Positions 35,261 through 43,385 are shown, numbered from the stretch's first letter. The stretch is 64,000 nucleotides of DNA from DASSUW01 sp963803335 (GCA_963803335.1 CAWDME010000001.1:62001-126000); one strand, 5' to 3'. Translations and numbers: made by a program. Notes: generated from the letters alone by a model not told the origin.

Positions 35261-36082
35261 CTAGGCGTGCTTCCAGACCGGCTCGCGCTTCTCGAGGAAG
35301 GCCTGCACGCCCTCCTTGGCATCCTGCGACTGGTGGGCGACGTTGCAGGTCATGCTCTCGAGCGCGATCAGGGTCTCGGTGTCGCCGTCCAGGCCGCGGT
35401 TGGCGGCGAGCTTGGTGATCCGCATCGTGAACGCGCTCTTGTCGAGCATCGGCGCCACGAAGTCGGCGATCGCCTGGTCGAGCTGGTCCGCAGGTGCCGA
35501 CACGTTCGCCAGGCCCCACTCCTCGCACTCCTTGCCGGAGAGGAGCTTGCCCGTGAACAGCAGCTCCTTCGTCTTGCGGAGGCCGATGTAGCGCGGCAGG
35601 CGGTAGATCGGCCCGGCACCGCCGAACAGCGCGCGGCGGATGTGGAAGTCCCCGATGCGGGCGTCGTCGGCGGCGATGCAGAAGTCGCACGAGATCATCA
35701 GCTCGAACCCGCCGGCGACCGCATAGCCCTCGACGACGGCGATCGTCGGCTTGGCAAGGTTGAACGCTCGGTCGAACGTGCGGGCGGAGACCTGCGCGAT
35801 CTTGACGGAGTTGTTCGTGGTCCCGAGGAACTCGGCGTCGAGCATGTTGAGGTCCGCGCCGGCGCAGAACGTGTTGCCGCGGCCACGAATGACGACCACG
35901 CGAACGTCATCGTCCTCCCCGGCACGATCGAGCGTCTCCCCGAGGCTCGTCAGCAGCGCCCAGTTGACGGCATTCTTGACCTCGGGCCGATTCAGCCAAA
36001 TCGTGGCGACGCCGCCGTCGACCTCGTACTGGATGACATCGTCGGTTCCAACCTGGCCGCCGGCCTCTTGCTGCACACTCAT
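35261..36082 (-). CDS. Enoyl-CoA hydratase/isomerase-family (crotonase) protein
   Basis: A 273-residue crotonase; the ATG at 36082 has GGAGGG upstream and is preferred to an in-frame TTG at 36109 that lies inside the operator. RGRGNTFCAGADLNML provides the first oxyanion segment, and AVVEGYAVAGGFELMISCDF the second with one acidic residue (GGFEL). Where canonical hydratases carry the second Glu, this protein reads DFHIRRALFGGAGPIYRLP, without it. It may therefore be an isomerase, a hydrolase or a C-C lyase rather than a simple hydratase. It is controlled by the operator at 36109-36122. Confidence 0.92.
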   Translation of the reverse strand: MSVQQEAGGQVGTDDVIQYEVDGGVATIWLNRPEVKNAVNWALLTSLGETLDRAGEDDDVRVVVIRGRGNTFCAGADLNMLDAEFLGTTNNSVKIAQVSARTFDRAFNLAKPTIAVVEGYAVAGGFELMISCDFCIAADDARIGDFHIRRALFGGAGPIYRLPRYIGLRKTKELLFTGKLLSGKECEEWGLANVSAPADQLDQAIADFVAPMLDKSAFTMRITKLAANRGLDGDTETLIALESMTCNVAHQSQDAKEGVQAFLEKREPVWKHA

Positions 36083-36108
36083 GCTTGACCCTCCCTCGCT
36101 CGTTGCCA

Positions 36109-36122
36109 AATTGAATTCAGAT
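36109..36122. promoter_or_regulatory. TGA-NN-TCA operator copy at the crotonase promoter
   Basis: AATTGAATTCAGAT has an intact core. On the minus strand a GATATGAT -10-like box directly precedes it, so a bound protein would cover the transcription start. Confidence 0.65.
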
Positions 36123-36203
36123 CATATCCTAGGCGTGGCGTGGCTGGCAAGGCTGGCTATTTGAGATCCTGCCGCTCTATGTTGAGCACCTGCCTACTGG
36201 CAT

Positions 36204-36217
36204 ACTTGAAGTCGTCT
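36204..36217. promoter_or_regulatory. Weak operator copy at the MBL-SDR operon
   Basis: ACTTGAAGTCGTCT has one core mismatch (TCG for TCA). It ends 7 bp before the ATG at 36225 and touches its CAGGAAA ribosome site. Confidence 0.45.
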
Positions 36218-36224
36218 CAGGAAA

Positions 36225-37226
36225 ATGGAACACCCGATCCGCATCCCGCTTCCGCTTCCCCACATCGGCTCGGTGAACACCTGGCTGCTGCGGGGCGATC
36301 CCATGACGCTGGTCGACACAGGGCCACGCGACGACGAGGCGCTGTCAGTGCTCGAGGCCGGTCTTGCGCGCGCCGGCGCCCGGGTCGAGGACATCGAGCT
36401 CGTCCTGGTCACGCACCACCACGTCGACCACACGGGACTCGCCGCGACGATCGCCAGGCGCTCCGGCGCCCGGGTGGCGGCATTCGAGCGCGCGGCCGCC
36501 TACGGCCGGCACTACGACGAGCGAACGGCCGCAGACCGGCGCTTCTCGCGTGCGCTCATGCGCCATCACGGGGTGCCGGAGCAGGTCATAGCCGACAACG
36601 AGCGATTCTGGGATTTCATCCGGCGGATGTCCGAGGCCTACCACGCGGATAGCTCGCTGGCCGACGGGGCGACGGTCCGCGCCGGCGGCCGCGACCTGCG
36701 CGTGGTGGCGCGGCCAGGCCACAGCACGACTGACGCCCTCCTGGTCGACGAGCGCGAGAGGATGGCCTTCGTCGGGGACCACTTGCTCGCCGGGATCTCG
36801 TCGAACACGGAGATCTATCCTGCCCTGGAGCCGGATGGGACCCGTCCGCGGGCACGCGTCGAGTACCTCGAGAGCTTGCGGCAGACGGCCGCGATGCCGC
36901 TCGCCCGGCTGCTGACCGGCCACGGCGACGAGGTGACCGCGCACGCCGACCTCGTCCGCCGGCGGCTGGCGGACCACCGCCGCCGCTGCGACCGCATCGT
37001 CGAGGTGCTCCACCGGGGCCGCGCCACCGCCTTCGAGATTGCCGGCCACCTCTGGTCTCCGCGGACCGTGGCCGAGCAGCCGCTGCTGGTCGTTTGGGAG
37101 GTTCTGGGGCACCTCGACCTGCTGCTCGATGCCGGACGGGTGCAGGAGCAGGTCAGGCACGACGGCAGCCCCCACGGCGTCGGGTCGTTCGCGCTCGCTG
37201 CCGCGACCACCACGATCACGTCCTAG
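36225..37226 (+). CDS. Metallo-beta-lactamase-fold hydrolase
   Basis: An MBL-fold protein of 333 residues with the zinc motif HxHxDH at His64, His66, Asp68 and His69 (THHHVDHTG). The third ligand lies in RPGHST, the next Asp in VGDHLL, and the last His in LTGHGDEV. The C-terminal hundred residues are helical, as in glyoxalase II- and LACTB2-like hydrolases. It probably cleaves a thioester or lactone. It begins an operon with the SDR at 37239, whose strong ribosome site starts right at the MBL stop. Confidence 0.9.
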   Translation: MEHPIRIPLPLPHIGSVNTWLLRGDPMTLVDTGPRDDEALSVLEAGLARAGARVEDIELVLVTHHHVDHTGLAATIARRSGARVAAFERAAAYGRHYDERTAADRRFSRALMRHHGVPEQVIADNERFWDFIRRMSEAYHADSSLADGATVRAGGRDLRVVARPGHSTTDALLVDERERMAFVGDHLLAGISSNTEIYPALEPDGTRPRARVEYLESLRQTAAMPLARLLTGHGDEVTAHADLVRRRLADHRRRCDRIVEVLHRGRATAFEIAGHLWSPRTVAEQPLLVVWEVLGHLDLLLDAGRVQEQVRHDGSPHGVGSFALAAATTTITS

Positions 37227-37238
37227 GAGGTGGCCGTC

Positions 37239-38078
37239 GTGCACGAGCCAACCGACACCGTCACCCGGGCGCGAGCTGCCGGCGCCCTGGACCGCTTCGA
37301 CCTCTCTGGCCGCGTCGCGGTCGTCACCGGAGGAACCCGCGGCCTTGGCCTTGCCATGGCGCGGGGGTTCGCCCAGGTCGGCGCCGCCGTGGTCGTCGTC
37401 AGCCGAAAGCGCGATGCCTGCGACGAGGTGGTGGCGGCGCTGCGTGCCGAGGGCGCGAAGGCTGCGGCCTGCGCATGCCACGTCGGGCACTGGGACGAGA
37501 TCGACGATCTCGTGGAGTGGGTATACCGGGACTTCGGCCGCGTCGACATCCTCGTGAACAACGCCGGCATGTCGCCGCTGTACGACAAGCTGAGCGATGT
37601 CAGCGAGCAACTGTTCGACCGGGTCATCGCCGTGAATCTCAAGGGCCCGTTCCGCCTGGCGGCCCTCGTCGGCGAGCGGATGGTGGCCGGCGACGGAGGG
37701 TCGATCATCAACGTGTCCAGCACCGGCGCCGTGCGGCCGACGCGCGACATCGTGCCGTACGCCGCGGCGAAGGCGGGCGTCAACGCGATGACAATCGGCC
37801 TCGCGCACGCCTTCGGCCCGAGCGTGCGCGTCAACGCCATCATGCCCGGACCGTTCCTGACGACGATCGCGCAGGCATGGGACATGGACCTGTTCGCCGA
37901 GCGGGCGCGCACGTTCCCCGCTCGCCGCGCCGGCGAGGCGGATGAGATCGTGGGCGCTGCGCTGTACCTGGCCAGCGACGCCTCGAGCTACACGACGGGC
38001 ACGATCCTCACCGTTGACGGCGGCGCTCAATGGAGCATGGCGGGGACAGGCGACGCAGGCCCGACGAAGCCGACTTGA
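37239..38078 (+). CDS. Short-chain dehydrogenase/reductase (SDR)
   Basis: A classical SDR of 279 residues. The GTG at 37239 has AGGAGG 8 nt upstream and is preferred to the GTG at 37230 inside that site. TGGTRGLGLA binds the cofactor, NNAGM follows, the catalytic Ser is in INVSSTG, and YAAAK supplies Tyr and Lys; MPGPFLTT and LTVDGGAQW close it. VSRKRD after beta-2 suggests NADP(H). It follows the MBL-fold hydrolase. The next operator (38073) overlaps its stop codon. Confidence 0.92.
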   Translation: MHEPTDTVTRARAAGALDRFDLSGRVAVVTGGTRGLGLAMARGFAQVGAAVVVVSRKRDACDEVVAALRAEGAKAAACACHVGHWDEIDDLVEWVYRDFGRVDILVNNAGMSPLYDKLSDVSEQLFDRVIAVNLKGPFRLAALVGERMVAGDGGSIINVSSTGAVRPTRDIVPYAAAKAGVNAMTIGLAHAFGPSVRVNAIMPGPFLTTIAQAWDMDLFAERARTFPARRAGEADEIVGAALYLASDASSYTTGTILTVDGGAQWSMAGTGDAGPTKPT

Positions 38079-38086
38079 AGTCAACT
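38073..38086. promoter_or_regulatory. TGA-NN-TCA operator copy and promoter of the PHA operon
   Basis: ACTTGAAGTCAACT has an intact core and overlaps the SDR stop. Three bases later TTCTGCGTTACGTT (38090-38103) repeats the block found at the phasin promoter (34517-34530). Confidence 0.68.
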
Positions 38087-38112
38087 CAATTCTGCGTTAC
38101 GTTGCCCCCGTC

Positions 38113-38427
38113 ATGAGCTCGCAGGCGCCGTTGTGGCTGAAAGCCGTCCACCGCCTCGAGCGTGCGATCGGCGAGCCGGTCGAGGCGGCGGTGCACACGG
38201 ACACCTACTTCGACCTCGTGACGAAGGCGACTCGCGCGACGCTCACGGCCAAGCGGACGGCCGTCGGCACGTCGACGCGGATGCTGCACCTGCTCAACCT
38301 GCCGGCGGGCAGTGATGTGCGGCGGCTGCGCGAGCAGCTGTCTCGCATGGAGCGGCGGCTCAACCAGTTGACGGATGAGGTCGACGAGTTGGACGGCTCG
38401 TCGCGGGACCGCAGCGCTGTCGATTGA
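38113..38427 (+). CDS. Short PhaE/PhaR-like PHA synthase subunit
   Basis: This is a 104-residue protein directly before PhaC, overlapping it by 4 nt. The C-terminal 45 residues, LLNLPAGSDVRRLREQLSRM followed by ERRLNQLTDEVDEL, match the conserved end of PhaE ('LNLPTRSDVRRLxxRLxxLE') and would form a coiled coil. Classical PhaE is about 350 residues and PhaR about 200, so this is a minimal version. It is expected to bind and activate the class III-like synthase. The assignment rests on the C-terminal motif and the gene position. Confidence 0.75.
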   Translation: MSSQAPLWLKAVHRLERAIGEPVEAAVHTDTYFDLVTKATRATLTAKRTAVGTSTRMLHLLNLPAGSDVRRLREQLSRMERRLNQLTDEVDELDGSSRDRSAVD

Positions 38428-39536
38428 CGCTCATGCCGCCGACGCTCAACCCGATCGATCTAGTCAGCCGGGTCAACCGCGATGTCGAGCGATCGTTGCT
38501 GCGCGCCCGGAACGGGGTGCGCTACGTGCGTGGGACGCACCGTCCGAAGGTGGGGGCAACGCCCAAGGAAGTCGTGTGGCGACGAGGCAAGGTCGAGCTG
38601 TGGCGATACCGCAACGGGACCGTCCGGTACGGCCCGCCCTTGCTGATCGTGCACAGCCTCGTGAGCCGCAGCTACATCCTTGATCTGCGTCCGGGCAACA
38701 GCCTGGTCGAGTTCCTCACCGGCGCGGGGATCGACGTGTTCCTGCTCGACTGGGGTGTGCCGGACGAGCTCGACGCCGACAACGACCTCGAACGCTACGT
38801 CGACTGGTACCTGCCGCGCGCTGTCGCGGCCGCGCGGCGGGAGAGCGGTTGCGCAGAGGTGACGCTGGCGGGCTACTGCCTCGGGGGCGTGCTGGCGGCG
38901 CTGTACGCGGCCGCCCACGAGAACGCGCCGGTGCGCAACCTCATCCTGATGGCGACGCCCATCGACTTCAACGAGATGGGGCCGATGGTCGCGCTTCTTC
39001 GCGAGGGCCGGCTCAACCCCGACGAGCTCGTCGACGACACCGGCAACGTGCCGGCAGATGCGCTCTACAGCGGCTTCTACATGTTGGCGCCGACCACGGA
39101 GGTCGCGCAGAAGGCGACGTTGCTGGAGAACCTCTGGAACGACGAGTTCGTCGAAGGGTTTCAAGCGATGGCACAGTGGTCGCGCGACCACGTTCCGTTC
39201 CCGGGGGCGGTCTTCCGCCAGGTCGTCGAGGAGTTCGTCCGCAAGAACGTCCTGATGACCGGGTCGATTCGCCTCGGCGACCGCACGGTGCACTTGGAGA
39301 ACGCGCGCGGCAACGTGCTCAATGCCATGGCCGAGCGCGACAACATCGTCCCGGCTGCGGCCGTCGAGCCGGTCATGCAGATCGTCGGCGGTCCCGCACG
39401 GCGCGAGGAGCTGCGACTGCCGGGCGGCCACGTTACGTTCGCCACGGGTCGCAGCGCACGCGAGCACACGATGCCCCGCCTCGCCGGCTGGATCATCGAG
39501 CACTCAGACGCACGTTCCGAACCCGAGGAGCCGTGA
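38424..39536 (+). CDS. phaC: Polyhydroxyalkanoate synthase (class III-like)
   Basis: A 370-residue alpha/beta-hydrolase-fold synthase, the length of class III/IV PhaC. The catalytic Cys is in GYCLGG (Cys152 from the TTG start), Asp306 in AERDNIVP and His336 in PGGHVTF. LLDWGVPDELDADNDLERYV is the family block 'DWG.P...D...t..dY'. It polymerises hydroxyacyl-CoA into PHA with release of CoA. The TTG at 38424 overlaps the PhaE-like stop; an ATG at 38433 is the alternative. The next gene starts inside its stop codon. Confidence 0.94.
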   Translation: MTLMPPTLNPIDLVSRVNRDVERSLLRARNGVRYVRGTHRPKVGATPKEVVWRRGKVELWRYRNGTVRYGPPLLIVHSLVSRSYILDLRPGNSLVEFLTGAGIDVFLLDWGVPDELDADNDLERYVDWYLPRAVAAARRESGCAEVTLAGYCLGGVLAALYAAAHENAPVRNLILMATPIDFNEMGPMVALLREGRLNPDELVDDTGNVPADALYSGFYMLAPTTEVAQKATLLENLWNDEFVEGFQAMAQWSRDHVPFPGAVFRQVVEEFVRKNVLMTGSIRLGDRTVHLENARGNVLNAMAERDNIVPAAAVEPVMQIVGGPARREELRLPGGHVTFATGRSAREHTMPRLAGWIIEHSDARSEPEEP

Positions 39537-40057
39537 TGGAGGTCCGACCGATCGAGCCCGGCGACGAGCCGGCTTTGACGCGCTTCTTCGCGCGCATCCC
39601 CGAAGCAGACCGCACGTTTCTCAAGGAGGACGTCGACGACCCCGAGGTGGTCGCGGCGTGGGCCGGGCCCGGGCCCGCGCGCGTGATCGCGCTTGACGGC
39701 GGCGATGTGGTCGGATCGGTGGCGGTCGTGCCGCTGCATGGGTGGTCCAGCCACGTCGGCGAAATCCGCCTCGTCGTCGACCCTGGACACCGCGGGCGCG
39801 GCATCGGGCGCGCCCTCGCTCGGCAGGCAGTGCTCGCGGCCGTAGAGCTCGGGCTCGCGAAGCTGGTGGTCGAGGTCATCGCCGACCAGTCGGCATTAAT
39901 CGGCATGTTCCGCGCGCTGGGCTTCGAGCCCGAGGCGCTGCTCGCCGACCACGTGCGCGATCGCGCCGGCGAGATCCGCGACCTGATGATGCTCGCCAAC
40001 GACGTCGAGTCGCAGTTCTCGGCGATGGCGGCCGCCGGCATCATGGACCAGCTCTGA
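39536..40057 (+). CDS. GNAT-family N-acetyltransferase
   Basis: A GNAT acetyltransferase of 173 residues. The acetyl-CoA pyrophosphate loop is HRGRGIGRALARQAV, after the beta-4 strand GEIRLVVDPG; the C-terminal part has GMFRALGFEPEALL. The ATG shares one base with the PhaC stop (39536), so it is strictly coupled to the PHA synthase. Its target could be a protein of the granule or a small amine; nothing in the sequence decides. Placement inside a PHA operon is uncommon. Confidence 0.88.
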   Translation: MEVRPIEPGDEPALTRFFARIPEADRTFLKEDVDDPEVVAAWAGPGPARVIALDGGDVVGSVAVVPLHGWSSHVGEIRLVVDPGHRGRGIGRALARQAVLAAVELGLAKLVVEVIADQSALIGMFRALGFEPEALLADHVRDRAGEIRDLMMLANDVESQFSAMAAAGIMDQL

Positions 40058-40060
40058 GGC

Positions 40061-41617
40061 GTGGTGACCTCCGCGAAGCTGCTCGACGAGCTCAGGGTCG
40101 CGGACGTCATCCGCGACAAGGCTCGGTCGCGGCCGGACGCCGTTGCGGTCCGCCACAGGGGCCGCGCGATCACCTATGCGGAGCTCGACGACCGCTCCAA
40201 CCGGCTCGCCAACGTACTGCTCAGCGCTGGCGCGGGCACCCGGTCGCGGATCGGGCATCTGGATCGGAGCGCACCGGAAGTGGTCGAGCTGTTGGCGGCG
40301 GCGAGCAAGATCGGGGCGGTGGCGGTCCCGCTGAACTGGCGGCTGGCGGCGCCGGAGCTCACGGCGATCGTCGCCGACGCGGGCGCTCCGCTGCTGATCG
40401 CCGGGCCGGCGTTCGCCGATGTCGCCGCCGACGTGGCCACCGCTGTCCCGCAGCACCTGGAGATCGTGCAAGTGGGTGCCGATTACGACGGGCGGCTGGC
40501 GTCCGCGGACGCCTCGGACCCCGGCGGCCGGGGCGATGCCGGCGACGCCGTGTTGCAGATGTACACGTCGGGGACCACGGGCGTGCCAAAGGGGGTCCTG
40601 ACGACGCATCGCAACCTCGCGGCGGCGACGCTCAATGTCCCGTCCTGGCGGTTCGACGAAGCGTCCGTCAGCCTGACGCCGCTGCCGATGTTCCATGTCG
40701 GCGGGATTGGCTGGACCTACCTGGGGCTGTCCCAGGGAGCGGCCACGATCCTGGTCAGCGAGTTCGACGCTGAGGCGGTCCTGGATCTGCTGGAGTCCGC
40801 GCGGGTCACCAACGCGGTCTTCGTGCCCACGATGCTGCAGATGCTGACGTCGGTCCCCGGCGCGACGGAGCGCGACTTCTCCTCGCTGCGGTCGATCGCC
40901 TACGGCGCGTCGCCGATCACCACGCCGGTGCTCAAGGCGGCGCTGCGCACGTTTCGCTGCCCGCTCTTCGGCGTCTACGGGCTCACCGAGACCACGGGCG
41001 GCGTCGTCCAACTCGACCCGCAGGACCACGACCCAGACGGGCCGCGCGAGTACCTCCTGCGCTCGGCGGGACGGCCGCGTCCCTGGATGCAGTTGCGGGT
41101 CGTCGACCCGGCGAGCGGCCTCGAGCTCCCGGTCGGCGGCGTCGGCGAGGTGTGGCTGCGCGGCCCGAACGTCATGGCCGGCTACGCCAACCGGCACCAG
41201 GAGACCGCTGCCGCGCTGACGGCGGACGGCTGGCTGCGCACCGGCGATGGCGGCTACGTCGACGAGGACCGCTACCTCTTCCTGACGGACCGGATCAAGG
41301 ACATGATCGTGAGCGGGGGTGAGAACGTCTATCCCGTCGAGGTCGAGGAGGCCCTGTCGCAGCACCCGGCCGTGGCTGAGGTCGCCGTCATCGGCGTGCC
41401 CGACGAGCGCTGGGGCGAGGTCGTCACGGCCCTCGTCGTCGTCCGCCCGGGTGCTACGACGTCGGCCGACGAGCTGGTCACGTACGGCCGGGAACGCCTC
41501 GCCGGCTACAAGCTCCCGCGATTGGTCGACTTCGTCGGCGACCTCCCGCGAAACCCGTCCGGGAAGGTGCTCAAGCACGAGCTGCGCGCCCGGTACCGCG
41601 GCATCCGCACAGCCTGA
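40061..41617 (+). CDS. Acyl-CoA synthetase (AMP-forming)
   Basis: An ANL ligase of 518 residues. MYTSGTTGVPKGVLTTHRN is the phosphate loop, VYGLTETTGG motif A5, WLRTGDGGYVDEDRYLFL and DRIKDMIVSGGENVYP the hinge and A8 segment, and NPSGKVLKHEL carries the catalytic Lys. It resembles the fatty/aryl acyl-CoA synthetases of the FadD type more than the ligase at 29379. It starts 3 nt after the GNAT stop as the last gene of the PHA operon and could supply acyl-CoA for oxidation or, after hydration, for the synthase. Confidence 0.93.
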   Translation: MVTSAKLLDELRVADVIRDKARSRPDAVAVRHRGRAITYAELDDRSNRLANVLLSAGAGTRSRIGHLDRSAPEVVELLAAASKIGAVAVPLNWRLAAPELTAIVADAGAPLLIAGPAFADVAADVATAVPQHLEIVQVGADYDGRLASADASDPGGRGDAGDAVLQMYTSGTTGVPKGVLTTHRNLAAATLNVPSWRFDEASVSLTPLPMFHVGGIGWTYLGLSQGAATILVSEFDAEAVLDLLESARVTNAVFVPTMLQMLTSVPGATERDFSSLRSIAYGASPITTPVLKAALRTFRCPLFGVYGLTETTGGVVQLDPQDHDPDGPREYLLRSAGRPRPWMQLRVVDPASGLELPVGGVGEVWLRGPNVMAGYANRHQETAAALTADGWLRTGDGGYVDEDRYLFLTDRIKDMIVSGGENVYPVEVEEALSQHPAVAEVAVIGVPDERWGEVVTALVVVRPGATTSADELVTYGRERLAGYKLPRLVDFVGDLPRNPSGKVLKHELRARYRGIRTA

Positions 41618-41704
41618 TCGCCCGCTCGATCTGCGCATGCGACCCTGCAACGATGCCCGGCGACACGGTGCTGCTCAACTTCTTCTATCGAGGTAACTCC
41701 TCGG

Positions 41705-42020
41705 TTTCTCCTCGATGGGTTCCCACGCACGGACGCGCTGGCCGCCCTGCTCAAGCGCCTTGGACGCGAGCTGACCGCGGCCGTGTTCATCGACGCGCCC
41801 GACGAGACGGTGATCGAGCGCGGGCCGCGCCGACGCACGCAATGACGATGACGTGGCCACGGTCCGTCGTCGCCTCGAGCAGTTCCACGACAGCACGGCG
41901 CTGGTGATCGATCACTACGCGCGGCTGGGCCTGCTCCACCGCATCGATGCGTCGCGGCCGGTCGCAGACGTCTATGCGGACACTCGGGCGGTGCTCGTCA
42001 GCGTGTCCCGAGACCACGCC
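41705..42020 (+). pseudogene. Adenylate kinase fragment (N-terminus missing, frameshifted)
   Basis: Frame one gives FLLDGFPRTDALAALLKRLG and RELTAAVFIDAPDETVIERG; after a frameshift come DDVATVRRRLEQFHDSTALV and IDHYARLGLLHRIDASRPVA. These are the NMP/ATP-binding middle and LID-to-C-terminal blocks of adenylate kinase in order ('FLLDGFPRT', 'DD...TV..RL..Y...T.PL..YY...G.L..IDG'). The GxPGxGKGT N-terminus is absent and the LID region is broken. It is a misplaced, dead fragment of a housekeeping gene. Confidence 0.8.
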
Positions 42021-42072
42021 GCGGCGCGCTCGTCGATCCCTGAGCGGTCAGACGGGCCTACGTCGATATGTG

Positions 42073-42086
42073 AACTGAAGTCAGTT
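42073..42086. promoter_or_regulatory. TGA-NN-TCA operator copy upstream of the second phasin-like gene
   Basis: AACTGAAGTCAGTT has perfect 6-bp arms, extended to GAAC/GTTC. A TATTGT -10-like box follows at 42093-42098, so the site covers the -35 and spacer. Confidence 0.7.
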
Positions 42087-42104
42087 CTCGTGTATTGTCC
42101 TGGC

Positions 42105-42251
42105 ATGAACATCTGGCCGGTTTCCTCCGCGACCACGATGCGGGATCATGTGCCCGATCGTGTCGGCCATCTCGTCCATGATTCCTGCGCACATGACCTC
42201 GCTCACTCCAGCGCGGCGGTGGACTTGGAGGGGCTCGGTGAAGACGCGTGA
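42105..42251 (+). CDS. Possible leaderless small protein (48 residues)
   Basis: An ATG at 42105 lies 7 nt after the end of the TATTGT box, where transcription should begin, so the frame could be read from a leaderless message. It encodes MNIWPVSSATTMRDHVPDRV and ends with EGLGEDA. There is no family resemblance and the residue content is unremarkable. It may equally be an untranslated leader of the phasin-like gene. Confidence 0.25.
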   Translation: MNIWPVSSATTMRDHVPDRVGHLVHDSCAHDLAHSSAAVDLEGLGEDA

Positions 42252-42311
42252 ACACGCGGCCGCGCGAGCCGGCGGGATTGACGGTCGGCACGAACAGGGA
42301 AGGAGCACGTC

Positions 42312-42566
42312 ATGACGCGCACGCTCGCGCCATCGCCGCCTCACCCGGACCTTCTCGAGACGATCGTCGCCGGCATCGTTCCGTGTGGCGCCGCCGCGAT
42401 CGACGCCTACGAGGCCTGCATGCGCGCCGGAGAGAATCTTCAGCGGGCGGCGGCGCGAGCCGTAGCGTTCGCGCCAGCGGAGTACATGTTGACCACGTCG
42501 GCCGAGCTGACGCGCGACCTCGGCGCGGCACACGCATCGTGGGGCCGCTGGATCCTGGGACTCTGA
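42312..42566 (+). CDS. Phasin-like small protein 3 (diverged)
   Basis: An 84-residue protein with a GGAAGGAG ribosome site 6 nt before the ATG. It reads IDAYEACMRAGENLQRAAAR and AEYMLTTSAELTRDLGAAHA, which echoes the other two phasin-like proteins (xxAYExxxxxxxxxE, AxLTRxx) but with only weak identity. The N-terminus (PHPDLLETIVAGIVPCG) is different. The operator upstream and the hydrolase downstream fit the regulon. A granule role is inferred. Confidence 0.55.
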   Translation: MTRTLAPSPPHPDLLETIVAGIVPCGAAAIDAYEACMRAGENLQRAAARAVAFAPAEYMLTTSAELTRDLGAAHASWGRWILGL

Positions 42567-43375
42567 GCCGCACGTCGGGCACCGCCCGGCCGGACCTGCA
42601 CACGCACCTGTACTGGGAGAGCACCGGCGACGGACCAACGGTTCTGCTCATAATGGGACTCGGCCTGAGCGGGGGCGCCTGGTGGCGTACGGTCGATGCC
42701 CTCAGCCCCCGCTTTCGTGTCGTCACGTTCGACAACCGCGGCGTCCGCCACTCACGCGGTCTGAGGCCGACATACACGACCGAGGCGATGGCCGACGACG
42801 CGGTGGCGGTGCTCGATGCGCTCGGTGTCGCCGACGTGCACGTCTACGGGCTCTCGCTCGGCGGCATGGTCGCCCAGCAGCTCGCGTTGCGCCACCGGCG
42901 CCGCGTCCGGTCGCTCGTTCTCGGCGCGACGATGTCGGGCGGGCGGCAAGCCCATCTCGCCGACGACGAGGTGCTCGCGTTCTTCCGCGGCCGCGCTGAC
43001 CGCCCCCGCGAGGAGGCCGCCTGGGCATCCGTCGCCTACAACTACGGCAAGCGGTGCCGCGACCTGCATGCCGACCGGATCGCGGAGGACATCCGGCAAC
43101 GGCTCGCGCACGACTTCGACGAGGCCGCCTACCAGGCGCAACTCATGGCCGCCGCCATGCACAACTGCACGAGCCGGCTCAGCCGGCTCGAAGTGCCCGC
43201 CCTCGTCGTCCACGGCGAGGACGACCGCGTGATACCGGTCGGCAACGCGCACGTCATGGCGGAGCGGCTCCCGCACTGCCGCCTCCACCTCCTTCCGGAG
43301 ACGGGTCATCTCTACACGACCGAAGCGCCCGAGGCCGACGCCGAGGTCGCCCGATTCCTCGAATCGGTCGGCTGA
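42539..43375 (+). CDS. Alpha/beta hydrolase
   Basis: An alpha/beta-hydrolase-fold protein of about 278 residues. LIMGLGLSGGAWWRT is the oxyanion region, VVTFDNRGVRHS the beta-4 turn, VYGLSLGGMVAQ the nucleophile elbow (Ser), VHGEDDRVIP the acid and TGHLYTTEAP the His. The GTG at 42539 overlaps the phasin-like gene by 28 nt; other starts are possible as no ribosome site is clear. It is a paralogue of the hydrolase at 43386, facing it tail to tail. It may be a PHA-oligomer or ester hydrolase (inference). Confidence 0.85.
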   Translation: MGPLDPGTLSRTSGTARPDLHTHLYWESTGDGPTVLLIMGLGLSGGAWWRTVDALSPRFRVVTFDNRGVRHSRGLRPTYTTEAMADDAVAVLDALGVADVHVYGLSLGGMVAQQLALRHRRRVRSLVLGATMSGGRQAHLADDEVLAFFRGRADRPREEAAWASVAYNYGKRCRDLHADRIAEDIRQRLAHDFDEAAYQAQLMAAAMHNCTSRLSRLEVPALVVHGEDDRVIPVGNAHVMAERLPHCRLHLLPETGHLYTTEAPEADAEVARFLESVG

Positions 43376-43385
43376 GCCGACGACG

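Noticed and set aside
36345..38084. A long minus-strand frame opposite the MBL hydrolase and SDR.
   Set aside because: The plus-strand genes have complete active-site motifs and ribosome sites; the opposite frame has none.
39896..41650. A minus-strand frame of 584 codons opposite the GNAT and ligase.
   Set aside because: It is the antisense shadow of two clear enzymes.
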